Shown piece by piece: positions 17,262 through 26,623 of a stretch of DNA of 62,427 nt (the first letter of the stretch is position 1; every line of letters begins with the position of its first letter). The DNA comes from Steroidobacter agaridevorans (GTDB lineage: Bacteria; Pseudomonadota; Gammaproteobacteria; Steroidobacterales; Steroidobacteraceae), in the NCBI RefSeq assembly GCF_009932555.1, contig NZ_BLJO01000001.1:1544833-1607259 (forward strand), written 5' to 3'. The notes below the pieces were generated by a model. The model saw only the letters and a list, made by a program, of their open reading frames with translations. It did not search any database and was not told where the DNA came from. The position numbers were made by a program, and so were the translations under genes.

Positions 17262-17684
17262 TCAGGCGAGGCTGGGAGGACCGCGAATACGATCGGCGCG
17301 AACTGGACCGACACGGAAGGTCGGCGCGGAGAGATATTCGAAACGTTCGTCGCGCGGGGCATCTGCTGCGCCGGCGAGATAGGGAATTTCACAAGTCGTC
17401 GCGGACGCGACCAGCGAGAAGGGACACGGTGCGTTGTCATTATCATGCGAAGGCGACGACTGATCCGCCTCGCCGCCATGGTGCATGCCCTGGTGATGCT
17501 CGGCATGTGCGTGGTGCTGCAGCGCCTTCGGCGTGGCCAGCGGTTGCACGACGCCCGATGGGCAGAACATCAGCTGCAGCTGGCCCGCATCCACCGAAAG
17601 CATGAAGCCAGTCGGAATCAGCGCCCGCGCCAGGAGCAGCGGGAGGATCCAGAGGCTCAGCAGTTTGAGGAGGGGGCGACGCAT
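17262..17684 (-). CDS. DUF2946-type His-rich membrane/periplasmic protein
   Basis: 140 residues from the ATG at 17684. One N-terminal membrane segment (LLKLLSLWILPLLLARALI) is followed by PTGFML, then MFCPSG (Cys41), a His-rich stretch (HHAHAEHHQGMHHGG, ~57-71) and CPFSLVA (Cys87). RALIPxGFM, a CPxG and a CPF motif around a His-rich loop are the hallmarks of DUF2946, a family often encoded beside copper-related TonB receptors. It heads the receptor/propeller operon. The His/Met/Cys content suggests metal binding in the periplasm. No strong ribosome binding site is seen, so the start is moderately sure. Confidence 0.75.
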   Translation of the reverse strand: MRRPLLKLLSLWILPLLLARALIPTGFMLSVDAGQLQLMFCPSGVVQPLATPKALQHHAHAEHHQGMHHGGEADQSSPSHDNDNAPCPFSLVASATTCEIPYLAGAADAPRDERFEYLSAPTFRVGPVRADRIRGPPSLA

Positions 17685-17878
17685 GACTGCGGGCGGAAGT
17701 ATACGCCCGGTCCCTCGGCCCGGGACAACCATCGGAGGTTAGGCAAGTTGTCCTAGCGCATGAACGTACTCGTCCTTTCGGGAAGTACCCTTTTAGAGCA
17801 GTCTCTTTTTGAGCATTTTGCCGGATGCCCCCATTGCCTAGGATGCAGCCCATCGAATAACAGCGTTGGGGAGCTTCC

Positions 17879-18247
17879 ATGGACACCGAGATCTGCGACC
17901 AGGTCGATATTTACGAACAACTCCGCGAAGCGGTGCGACAGGCCGTCAGCGATACGCTGGCGCGCATTGCCACTCGCGACGATCTGAACACCTTGCTTCT
18001 GCAACTCGTGCCGGCTCGGGAGGTTGTCTCGGCGCCTCAACCCACTGCTGCTCCAGGTTCGGTCAAGCTGACGGCCCGCGAACTGGAGATCCTCGAACGC
18101 ATCACTGCCGGCGACAGCAACAAAGAAATCGCCCGGGCGTTCGATCTGAGCCTGCATACGGTGAAACGCCACGTCGCGAACATTCTCACCAAGCTCGGCG
18201 TCAGCTCGCGCGTGCAGGCAGCGACCTGGAAGTACGCGCGTCACTGA
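17879..18247 (+). CDS. LuxR-type helix-turn-helix regulator (no receiver domain)
   Basis: 122 residues with a GerE/LuxR DNA-binding domain at the C-terminus: LTARELEILERITAGDSNKE, then IARAFDLSLHTVKRHVANIL and TKLGVSSRVQAA. The N-terminal 60 residues are helical and polar, with neither a receiver domain nor a ligand-binding domain. The ATG has an excellent ribosome site (GGGGAG, 5 nt away). Its TGA overlaps the ATG of the next gene by one base, so it is translated with the methyltransferase-like protein. Confidence 0.87.
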   Translation: MDTEICDQVDIYEQLREAVRQAVSDTLARIATRDDLNTLLLQLVPAREVVSAPQPTAAPGSVKLTARELEILERITAGDSNKEIARAFDLSLHTVKRHVANILTKLGVSSRVQAATWKYARH

Positions 18248-19101
18248 TGAGATCGCCTTCGGTCATGCTATCCCCGGAGCACATTCTGCAGACGGGCTTC
18301 GGATTCCGCGCTTCGCACATTTTGCTGTCGGCGCTCGAAGTTGGATTGTTCACCGAGCTCGGCAAAGGACCGCGCTCGAACCGTCAATTGCGCCGCTCGC
18401 TTGGCTTGAGTCAGAGCGCCGTCGCCGATCTGCTGGAACCGCTGGTGGCGTTGGGATTGCTGGAACGTGAAGGCGACGACGCCGGCGCCGTGTACGTCAA
18501 CAGCCGCGAGAGCGGACATTTCCTGGACCGGAACGGCCCCGGCTACCTGGGTGAAGTTCTATCGCAGAGTGTGGCGGCGGCGACTTCGAGAAAATCCAGA
18601 TCCTTCGCTGCCGGATTGCTGGCCATTGCCGCTGCGTTATTGGCCGAGCGTTTCGACTTCTCCCGTTACGGAACGATGCTCGATCTGGGCAGCGCGCGCG
18701 GCCTGTTGGCGCGAGCCATCGCCGCCCGCCACATACATATGTGTTGCACGAGACTTGCCGTCCCAGGCCGGCAAGCCGTCGATTCTCTGCCTCGCGCCGA
18801 CGTCATCGTGACACCGATGATTCTTCGCCGCTTCGATGAGGCCGGACGGGCGCAACTTTTAAGACGCGCTCATCGGGCCTTGCCACCCGGGGGCTGCCTG
18901 ATCGCCATCGAATTGCTTGCAGGCGACGATCGCCGCCGAGGTTCCGCGCTGGCGGCATTGCTGGGCGCCGAGAGCCATCGCAATCGAGCATTGAGCGGGG
19001 CGGATCTCGATGATGACTGCCGTGCCGCCGGTTTCGAGCGCATCGAATTGCTGCCGCTGATCGGCCCGCTCACCGCGACGCTCGCCTATCCATCGAATTG
19101 A
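18247..19101 (+). CDS. Shortened SAM-dependent O-methyltransferase-like protein
   Basis: 284 residues. The N-terminal winged-helix dimerisation domain of small-molecule O-methyltransferases is clear (HILLSALEVGLFTELGKGPR; AVADLLEPLVALGLLERE). The catalytic domain starts with a motif-I version, MLDLGSARGLLARA (146-152 for DLGSARG), weaker than the usual DxGGGxG. Only ~30 residues separate it from ADVIVTPMILRRFDEA, about half the usual distance, so the second strand with the acidic ribose-binding residue seems missing. The C-terminus (ALPPGGCLIAIELL) is normal. Family enzymes are usually 330-350 residues. It may be inactive or have a sensory role with the coupled LuxR regulator (inference). Confidence 0.75.
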   Translation: MRSPSVMLSPEHILQTGFGFRASHILLSALEVGLFTELGKGPRSNRQLRRSLGLSQSAVADLLEPLVALGLLEREGDDAGAVYVNSRESGHFLDRNGPGYLGEVLSQSVAAATSRKSRSFAAGLLAIAAALLAERFDFSRYGTMLDLGSARGLLARAIAARHIHMCCTRLAVPGRQAVDSLPRADVIVTPMILRRFDEAGRAQLLRRAHRALPPGGCLIAIELLAGDDRRRGSALAALLGAESHRNRALSGADLDDDCRAAGFERIELLPLIGPLTATLAYPSN

Positions 19102-19215
19102 AGCGTCGGCCGTTCTGACAGTTGCAGCCCGTCCCATCGGGCAGCCTGCTCTGAAGCGTTTGCATCCGCTAGAATCCGGGCCATCCGAAGCCGCTCCAAG
19201 GTCACCGTTTCGAGA

Positions 19216-20208
19216 ATGGCCACCAGCGACGCCAGCCATGTCCGCGCGTTCTCTCGTCTGCGCCATCGCCCGATCACCCGTCGCGATTTCGCTGAAACGC
19301 TGGAATTGCTGCCGCCCTGGGTGGGCCTCGATGAGAACCAACGGCGCGACGTTGCCGAGGCGTGGAATTGGCTGGTCAACGAGCCGTCGATGCTGGCCGG
19401 TGTCATCGAAGATCTGGCGCTGCCGCGCGGCCAGCGCATCCAGGCGGCCGGCGCCACTCTGATCGTGCCGAGGAGCCTGAGGCAAACGCTGGATCTGGAC
19501 GGACGCCCCCAGGCGTTCATCACTCGCCGCATCTATCGCGGCCTCTGCGACGGCAGCTTCAAACCGATGACCGATCGCGAGATCGGCGCGGAAAACGCCC
19601 GGGGCGAGCTGACGATGTTGATTCTGCACTTCTCGCAACGGGACTACGACATCGCCAAGCCGTACGTCCAGAACGTGATCGCCTGCGCGCAGGACACCTT
19701 CCGGATGTTTCATGAAGGCTACAACCTGCGCGCCGTCTACTATGAAACCGGCGAGATCAACGATCGAGTCGCGGTCGCTTCAGGGTTCATCCGGCGTCAG
19801 TACGCCGACCCGATCGTGGCTCAGAACCTGCCGCCGGAGCATCATCCGGCATTGTTCGGTTTGACGCGCGAGCAGGCGAAGACCCTGTTGCCCGGCTCGC
19901 CGGCCCGCAATTGTTTCCAGAACCAGCCGCCGCTGTTCACCTTCTCGGCCTCGCAACGCCGGCTGCTGTGGTTTGCCTTGTTCGACGATTCCGACGATAC
20001 GCTGATGCCGTTGCTCGACGTCTCCGTGCACGGGCTGAAGAAACTGTGGCGCGGCATCTACGAGCGCATCGAAGATCGCATGCCCGAGTTCTTCGGCGAC
20101 ACTGCCGGCGGCGATGAAGGCAAGCGCGGCCCGGAGAAGCGCCGGCAAGTGCTCGCGTACGTACGTCAGCGGCCGGAGGAACTGAGACCCTGGTCCGCCA
20201 CCGATTGA
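19216..20208 (+). CDS. Uncharacterised protein with C-terminal LuxR-like HTH
   Basis: 330 residues, soluble. The N-terminal ~230 residues have no motif I recognise. The C-terminal part (FSASQRRLLWFALFDDSDD; MPLLDVSVHGLKKLWRGIYE) reads like a degenerate sigma-70 region 4/LuxR helix-turn-helix, and the end (EKRRQVLAYVRQRPEELRPW) matches a tail I associate with LuxR-like regulators. A transcription regulator is likely but unproven. It lies 114 nt after the methyltransferase-like gene, same strand, and converges on kdpE. Confidence 0.6.
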   Translation: MATSDASHVRAFSRLRHRPITRRDFAETLELLPPWVGLDENQRRDVAEAWNWLVNEPSMLAGVIEDLALPRGQRIQAAGATLIVPRSLRQTLDLDGRPQAFITRRIYRGLCDGSFKPMTDREIGAENARGELTMLILHFSQRDYDIAKPYVQNVIACAQDTFRMFHEGYNLRAVYYETGEINDRVAVASGFIRRQYADPIVAQNLPPEHHPALFGLTREQAKTLLPGSPARNCFQNQPPLFTFSASQRRLLWFALFDDSDDTLMPLLDVSVHGLKKLWRGIYERIEDRMPEFFGDTAGGDEGKRGPEKRRQVLAYVRQRPEELRPWSATD

Positions 20209-20224
20209 TCGTTGGTAACCGGCG

Positions 20225-20919
<695 letters not shown>

Positions 20920-20923
<4 letters not shown>

Positions 20924-23619
20924 GCACTCCCCTCTTTCACCGGCAGCGTGAAAACGAATCGCGCCCCGCCGCCCGGCCGTGCGCCCGCGGAGATATCGCC
21001 GCCGTGAGCGCGAACGATGGCTCGACAGATGGCCAGACCCAGGCCGGCGCCACCCGTCGCGCCTTCTTCGCTGCCGCGTTGAAACTTGTCGAACAGCCGA
21101 CTGCTCTCCCCCGGCGGCAATCCGGGCCCGGCATCGTCGCAAGTGACAGCCACCACATTGTCGCGGACTACGGCGGAGATCGTCACAGGCGTGTCGGGCG
21201 GCGTGTACTTCACTACGTTATCCAGCAGATTGACGAACACCTGCACGATCAAGTTCGCGTCGACATGAACCGCCGGCAGATCGGCAGACAACTGCGAGCT
21301 AACCGGATGCGATGCGAGCCGCTCTCGCATTCGACTCAGCGCAGTGCCGAGCAGATCGTCCAGCGTTTCCCACTCCCGGCGCAGCGCGACCTGCCCGGAC
21401 TCGAACCGCATCAGGTCGAGCACATTGGAAACGAGATCCGTCATATCGCGCGCCTTGGCCTCGATGGATTGCGCAAGCTTGCGGCGCGCAGCCTCATCGA
21501 GCTCATCGCCGTGCTCGGCCAACGTGCTGCCAGCCCCGGCAATCACAGCGAGAGGTGTGCGCAAGTCATGTGAGATGGAAGCGAGCAACGTGTTTCGCAA
21601 GCTCTCTGTTTCAGCCGCGACGCGCGATGACTCGGCGGCCTCAGCGAGCTTGCCCCGCTCCACCGCCAATCCGATCTGCGCCGCGAATGTTTCCAACAGC
21701 CGCCGCTGCTCGGGCAACAGCACGCGACGGCGGTTCTGCGGCAACACCGCCAGCACACCTAATTTCTGGCTCTCGCTCCCCAGCGGCAGATATAAGGCGG
21801 GCGCGGCGGGCAAGGTATCTGAATCCAGCCCCGCGCGTCGTCCGTGATCGATCACCCATTGCGCAATCGACAGGTCCGCGCCTCTGAGCGACCCAGCTTC
21901 CGGCAAGTCGCGCGGATGCCTGAGCTTGCCGGTCGCGTCGGGCAACAACACCACGGCCTGACATTGAAAGACTTCAGCGACATGACGAACCGCGACTCGA
22001 GCCATCTCGGCAATGCCCCGAGTCGCCGCCAGCTCCCGGCTCATCGCGTACAGCAGAGAGGTTCGCCGCTCTCGCGCGCCGGCAACCCGAGTCTGTTGCC
22101 GCACACTCGCCATGAGATTGGCGATCACCAGCGTCACGATCAGCATCACTACGAACGTCACGACATACTGCGCGTCCGCGACGGAGAACGTGAACTGTGG
22201 CGGCACGAAACAAAAGTCGAACGCAAGTACATTGGCGATCGCGGTGAGCACGGCAGGGCCGCGACCGAATCGAACGCCGGCGATGGTCGCGCCGAGCACG
22301 TAGATCATCACGATGTTCGCGGGCTCGAAGCTCGACTTCATCACGAAGCCGACCAACGTACAGATCAGTGTCGTGGCGAGCGCCCAGGCATAGCGATCCC
22401 AGTGGATAGGAATCGCAACTTCCGGCGCGTCGTCGCGCTGAGCGGTGCTCCGCTTTTGCGAATCCGTCGGCGCAATCGTAATTACATCGAAGCCCTTTGC
22501 TGCGCGCGCCAGGGCCGTCGTTGTCGAAGCTCGTAACAGCGCGCGCCACCCGCGTCGCTTTGGCGTTCCGACGATTACGCGAGTGGCGTTTCGAGTCTGC
22601 GCATATTCACTCAACGCTTCGGCCGCAGTCGGACCATCCAGCGTCACGGTCTCCGCGCCCAAGGATTCAGCGAGACGCAAAATGTCGATGCGCCGGTTGC
22701 GTTGATGTTGTGACAGTCGCAGCAGCTCGGGCGTTTCCACATAAACGACCGACCAAGCGGCATCGAGCGCGTCCGCCATGCGCTTGCCCGCGCGCACCAA
22801 CTGTTCGGCCTGCTCGTCTGGACCGACCGCAACGAGCAGACGATCGCGTGCCATCCACGCGCGTGATGCACGATCCAATGAAGCCGTCGCGCGAGCCGAC
22901 GCATCGACGCGATCGGCCATTCGACGCAATGCCAGCTCGCGCAAAGCAATCAGATTGGACTTGCGAAAGAAACGATCGGCCGCGGTGCGCGCCTCGTCGG
23001 GTAAATAAATCTGTCCCCTTTGGAGTCGCGCGAGCAGATCGTCGGGTGGCAGGTCGATCAGCTCGACTTCATCCGCCTCATCGAAAATTCGATCGGGAAT
23101 GGTCTCGCGCTGGCGCACGCCGGTGATCTGCGCCACCAGATCGTTGAGGCTTTCCAGATGCTGGACGTTGACCGTGGTCCAGACATTGATGCCCGCCTGG
23201 AGCAGCTCTTCGATGTCCTGCCAACGCTTGGCATGGCGTGGCGGCGGCTCGCCTTCGATCAGGTTGGAATGCGCCAGCTCATCGACCAGCAGGATGGCCG
23301 GCCGGCGTTTCAACGCCGCATCGAGATCGAATTCCCGGCGCACCAGCCCGCGATAACGAACTGGCAACGTGGGCAGCTGTTCCAGCCCGTCGCGCAGATT
23401 CTCGGTTTCGGCACGCCCATGCGGCTCGATATATCCAAGCACCAGATCGGCCCCGGTCTCGCGCACGCGATGCGCGGCCTCGAGCATCGAGTAGGTCTTG
23501 CCGACCCCGGCCGAACCGCCGAAAAAGATCCGCAGCTTGCCGCGCCCGGCACGAGCTTCCTGGGCATTCACGGCAGCCAGCAATTGATCGGGATCGGGGC
23601 GCATGCCCGATTTGAGCAT
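20920..23619 (-). CDS. kdpD: Sensor histidine kinase KdpD
   Basis: 899 residues, full length for KdpD. In order: N-terminal KdpD domain with Walker A (GGSAGVGKT, ~34-42) and Walker B (ILLVDELAHSN); a universal-stress-like domain; four membrane segments (ALATTLICTLVGFVM, ANIVMIYVLGATIAGV, VVTFVVMLIVTLVIANL among them); a GAF domain; HisKA with the phospho-histidine in SISHDLRTPLAVIAGAG; and an ATPase domain (GLPPGESSRLFDKFQRG, GGAGLGLAICRAIV). It senses low K+ or ionic stress in known systems. kdpE follows with a 4-nt overlap. The gene upstream is a symporter rather than kdpC. Confidence 0.94.
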
Positions 23620-23681
23620 GCCGGCGCCCCGGCCCAGAAGACCGAACGTGTGAAGATTTAGGCCGCGGGAAGGCCGGAAGG

Positions 23682-24953
23682 TCAGCTCAGCCGGCTTTCG
23701 CTCGGCTCGGCCACCGCCACGCCGGTGTCATTGGCGGGTTGCAGCTCGCCTTCCCACTTGGAGACCACCGCAGTCGCGATGCTGTTGCCGATCACGTTGG
23801 TCGCCGACCGGCCCATGTCGAGGAAATGATCGATGCCGAGCAACAGCACCATGCCAGCCTCGGGAATATTGAAGTGCGGCAACGTGGCGGCGATGACGAC
23901 CAGCGACGCGCGCGGCACGCCGGCAATGCCCTTCGACGTGAACAACAGGATCGTCACCATCAGGATCTGCTGGGCGATGCTCAGCTCGATGCCATACACC
24001 TGCGCGATGAACATGACCGCGAAGGTGCAATACATCATCGAGCCGTCGAGATTGAACGAGTAGCCCACCGGCAGCACGAAACTCGCAATCCGGTTGCTGC
24101 AGCCGAAGCGCTCCAGTTCCTCCAGCGTCTTCGGATAGGCGGCCTCGGAGCTCGCGGTCGAAAAGGCCAGAATCGCCGGTTCGCGCACGCGCCGGATGAG
24201 CTGCATGATCCTGGGGCCGACGACCAGGCCACCGAGCACGATCAACAGCACCCACAGGGTCAGCAGGGCGAGATAGAACTCGCCCATGAACAGGCCATAC
24301 ACCTTGATGATGCCCAGCCCTTCCTTCGCGACGATGCTGGCCAGCGCACCGAACACCGCCAGCGGCGCGAACAACATCACATAGCCAGTGACCTTGAGCA
24401 TGATGTGCGCGACGGCGTCGAGCACTTCGATGACGCTCTTGCTGCGCTCGCCGAGCGACGCCAGAGCGACGCCGAAAAACAGCGAGAACACCACGATCTG
24501 CAGGATCTCGTTGTGCGCCATCGATTCGATGACGCTGACTGGAATCAGGTGCGTGAGGAAGCCCTTGAGCGTCAGCGCACCGGCTTGCACGCCGGAGGAA
24601 GTCGTGGCGTCGGGCACGGGCAGCGACATCGCCTTGCCCGGCTCGAAGATCTGCACCAGCACCAGGCCCAGCGTCAGCGACAGCACCGAGGCGCCGATGA
24701 ACCACGCCAGCGCCTTGCCGCCGACACGCCCCACCGTAACGATGTCGCCCATCTTGCCGATGCCCACCACCAGCGTCGCGAACACCAGTGGCGCGATGAT
24801 CATCTTGATCAGCCGCAGGAAGACAAACGGCAGCAGCGAGGCGATCTCGGCGAAGCCCGCGCTCGAGTCCGGGAAGTACGCAAAGGCGACGTAGCCGCTC
24901 AGGATGCCGAGCACCAGCGCGATGATGATCCAGCGTGTCAGACGATTCGGCAT
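23682..24953 (-). CDS. Dicarboxylate/amino acid:cation symporter (DAACS family)
   Basis: 423 residues from the ATG at 24953. Inner-membrane symporter of the GltP/DctA family for glutamate, aspartate or C4-dicarboxylates with H+ or Na+. Features: about eight hydrophobic segments, a serine-rich reentrant loop (AFSTASSEAAYPKTLEEL), the NLDGSMMY motif in helix 7 and DHFLDMGRSATNVIGN in helix 8. The arginine in GRSATN occupies the position linked to acidic-substrate binding. It starts 8 nt after the uppP stop, same strand. Substrate cannot be fixed from sequence alone. Confidence 0.9.
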   Translation of the reverse strand: MPNRLTRWIIIALVLGILSGYVAFAYFPDSSAGFAEIASLLPFVFLRLIKMIIAPLVFATLVVGIGKMGDIVTVGRVGGKALAWFIGASVLSLTLGLVLVQIFEPGKAMSLPVPDATTSSGVQAGALTLKGFLTHLIPVSVIESMAHNEILQIVVFSLFFGVALASLGERSKSVIEVLDAVAHIMLKVTGYVMLFAPLAVFGALASIVAKEGLGIIKVYGLFMGEFYLALLTLWVLLIVLGGLVVGPRIMQLIRRVREPAILAFSTASSEAAYPKTLEELERFGCSNRIASFVLPVGYSFNLDGSMMYCTFAVMFIAQVYGIELSIAQQILMVTILLFTSKGIAGVPRASLVVIAATLPHFNIPEAGMVLLLGIDHFLDMGRSATNVIGNSIATAVVSKWEGELQPANDTGVAVAEPSESRLS

Positions 24954-24961
24954 GCAGTCCT

Positions 24962-25744
24962 CTACACGGCGACCAGCAACAGGATTCCCAAAGCGATGCG
25001 ATACCAGGCGAATACGGTGAAACGATGCGTTTGGATGTATTGCAGCAGCCATTTCACCGCGATGAACGCGACGATGGCCGACACCACGAAGCCCAGCGCC
25101 AGATCGCCGAAGTTCTCATTCGCGAGCTGGCCGGCTCCATACAGCTTCAACACTTCGTAAGCAGTCGCGGCGAACATGGTCGGGATGCCGACCAGGAACG
25201 CGAACTCGGCCGCGGCCGGACGCGACGTCATGCCGGCAAGCATGGCCGCGAAAATCGTGGCAGCCGAGCGCGATGTTCCAGGGAACACCGCCGCCAGGAT
25301 CTGCGCCAGGCCCACCCAGGTCGCCACGCCCCACGTCAGCGTGTCACGCACCGGCTGGCGATCGGCATAGGCCTCGACCGCGAAGATCACGATACCGCCG
25401 ACGATCAACGCCCACGCGATCGGGGCCACTGTCTCGGGCAGTTCCAGCCCCACTTGCTTGGCGGTGAAGCCACCGATCACGGTGACGATGAACGCCCAGC
25501 TCAACTTGTACAAGTAATCGCGATTGACGGGATCCGAGAAATTGATCGTCAGGTTCCACAGCCGCCGCCAGTAGATCACGACCACCGCGAGAATCGCACC
25601 TGCCTGAATGGCGACCGTGAACAGCTCCGAGCGCCGCCCCAACCAGTGCTGCGCGATCAGCAAGTGACCGGTGCTGGAGATGGGCAGGAACTCGGTGATG
25701 CCCTCGATGATCCCGAGCAGGATGACCTGTAAAAAATTGTCCAC
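24962..25744 (-). CDS. uppP: Undecaprenyl-diphosphate phosphatase UppP (BacA)
   Basis: 260 residues, inner membrane. It dephosphorylates undecaprenyl pyrophosphate to recycle the lipid carrier for peptidoglycan and other envelope polymers. Both signature regions are present: GIIEGITEFLPISSTGHLL (near the N-terminus, with Glu and the SSTGH) and FPGTSRSAATI (the PGxSRSxxT motif). Several helices follow (AWALIVGGIVIFAVEA; SWAFIVTVIGGFTAKQ). Likely in one transcript with the downstream symporter. Confidence 0.95.
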   Translation of the reverse strand: MDNFLQVILLGIIEGITEFLPISSTGHLLIAQHWLGRRSELFTVAIQAGAILAVVVIYWRRLWNLTINFSDPVNRDYLYKLSWAFIVTVIGGFTAKQVGLELPETVAPIAWALIVGGIVIFAVEAYADRQPVRDTLTWGVATWVGLAQILAAVFPGTSRSAATIFAAMLAGMTSRPAAAEFAFLVGIPTMFAATAYEVLKLYGAGQLANENFGDLALGFVVSAIVAFIAVKWLLQYIQTHRFTVFAWYRIALGILLLVAV

Positions 25745-25799
25745 TCGTCCCCATCGCTATTCAAAGGCACATCGGCCAATGATACTGACGTGACGCAGC

Positions 25800-25837
25800 C
25801 GGGGACAGGGTGCGACGCTTTTACATTGAAGTCCCCG
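25800..25837. repeat. GGGGAC...GTCCCC palindrome (REP-like)
   Basis: CGGGGAC (25800-25806) pairs with GTCCCCG (25831-25837), loop 24 nt. It begins GGGGACAGGG, resembling the GGGGACAG...CTGTCCCC palindrome at 49536-49559. Such palindromes are commonly dispersed in proteobacterial genomes. Confidence 0.55.
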
Positions 25838-25878
25838 TTCCGCGACAGGAGCTGGCCGCGACAGGACTTGGACAGGTT

Positions 25879-26532
25879 TCAGCCGCGGCCCGGGTTGAAC
25901 TCACGCATCCAGGTATGCAATTCAGCGCGGGCGCCCTGCTCCAGGCCGGTCATGATGTCGGTGAGCACATCGTCGCGTTCATCCTGGCCCAGCTTGAATC
26001 TGGCGCGAACATTACGAATCTGCGCGCGGAAGCCGATGACTCGTTGTGCCAGCGAGCCATAGCGAGGCCCCATGTCATCCACCTTCCATGCAGGCGCGCG
26101 GTCTGCGCGCGGCGTCTGGCGTTCCATTGTATCCACGAGCTCCCGCAGGTGAGCCTCGATGGCCGCGGGCTGCTCGAAGAATTCCACATCGACGAAGAAC
26201 TGCGCGCTGGCGTAGTTCCAGGTCGGCGCCTGAGTCCTGTCCTGCATCCACGACGGCGAGATGTAGCCGTTCGAGCCGAGCACCAGCATCACGGCCTTCG
26301 GGTTCTGCATCAGCAGTTTGTATTGATCGTTAGAGCGCGCGAAATGCCCGACGAGGCGCACGATCCGACCGTCTGCATCGGTCTCGGCGAGGATGGGCAG
26401 CAAGGTCGAACGAAAGTTGTCGTCGGCAACCGAACCGGAAACCACCCAGGCAAGCGGCTGCTGCTGCACCAGACGTAACAAATCCGCATCGGAACGCGGC
26501 GCGAAACGATCGACCCTGACGCCCATATTCAT
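25879..26532 (-). CDS. PaiB-like FMN-binding negative regulator family protein
   Basis: 217 residues. The split-barrel flavin-binding fold of PaiB proteins is suggested by PLAWVVSG, STLLPIL, VRLVGHFARSNDQYKLL, ISPSWM and PTWNYASAQFFVDVEFF. The C-terminus (ARFKLGQDERDDVLTDIMTGL) matches the usual KxSQNKxxxDRxxVxxGL tail, although K is replaced in part. Members bind FMN or haem-degradation products, and B. subtilis PaiB is a regulator; no DNA-binding domain is seen here. Single gene, minus strand. Confidence 0.82.
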   Translation of the reverse strand: MNMGVRVDRFAPRSDADLLRLVQQQPLAWVVSGSVADDNFRSTLLPILAETDADGRIVRLVGHFARSNDQYKLLMQNPKAVMLVLGSNGYISPSWMQDRTQAPTWNYASAQFFVDVEFFEQPAAIEAHLRELVDTMERQTPRADRAPAWKVDDMGPRYGSLAQRVIGFRAQIRNVRARFKLGQDERDDVLTDIMTGLEQGARAELHTWMREFNPGRG

Positions 26533-26623
26533 ATCCTGATGCTAATGGCTGCCGAGACCAGCAGCTTTGCCCTGCGGATCGTTTACTACAGCGCGCGGGC
26601 CATACGCGCCAGCTATAACCGCA

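Noticed and set aside
23739-25160. Plus-strand frame of ~470 residues rich in His, Gln and Arg
   Set aside because: Antisense to the symporter and uppP; the composition is the usual artefact of reading GC-rich genes on the wrong strand.
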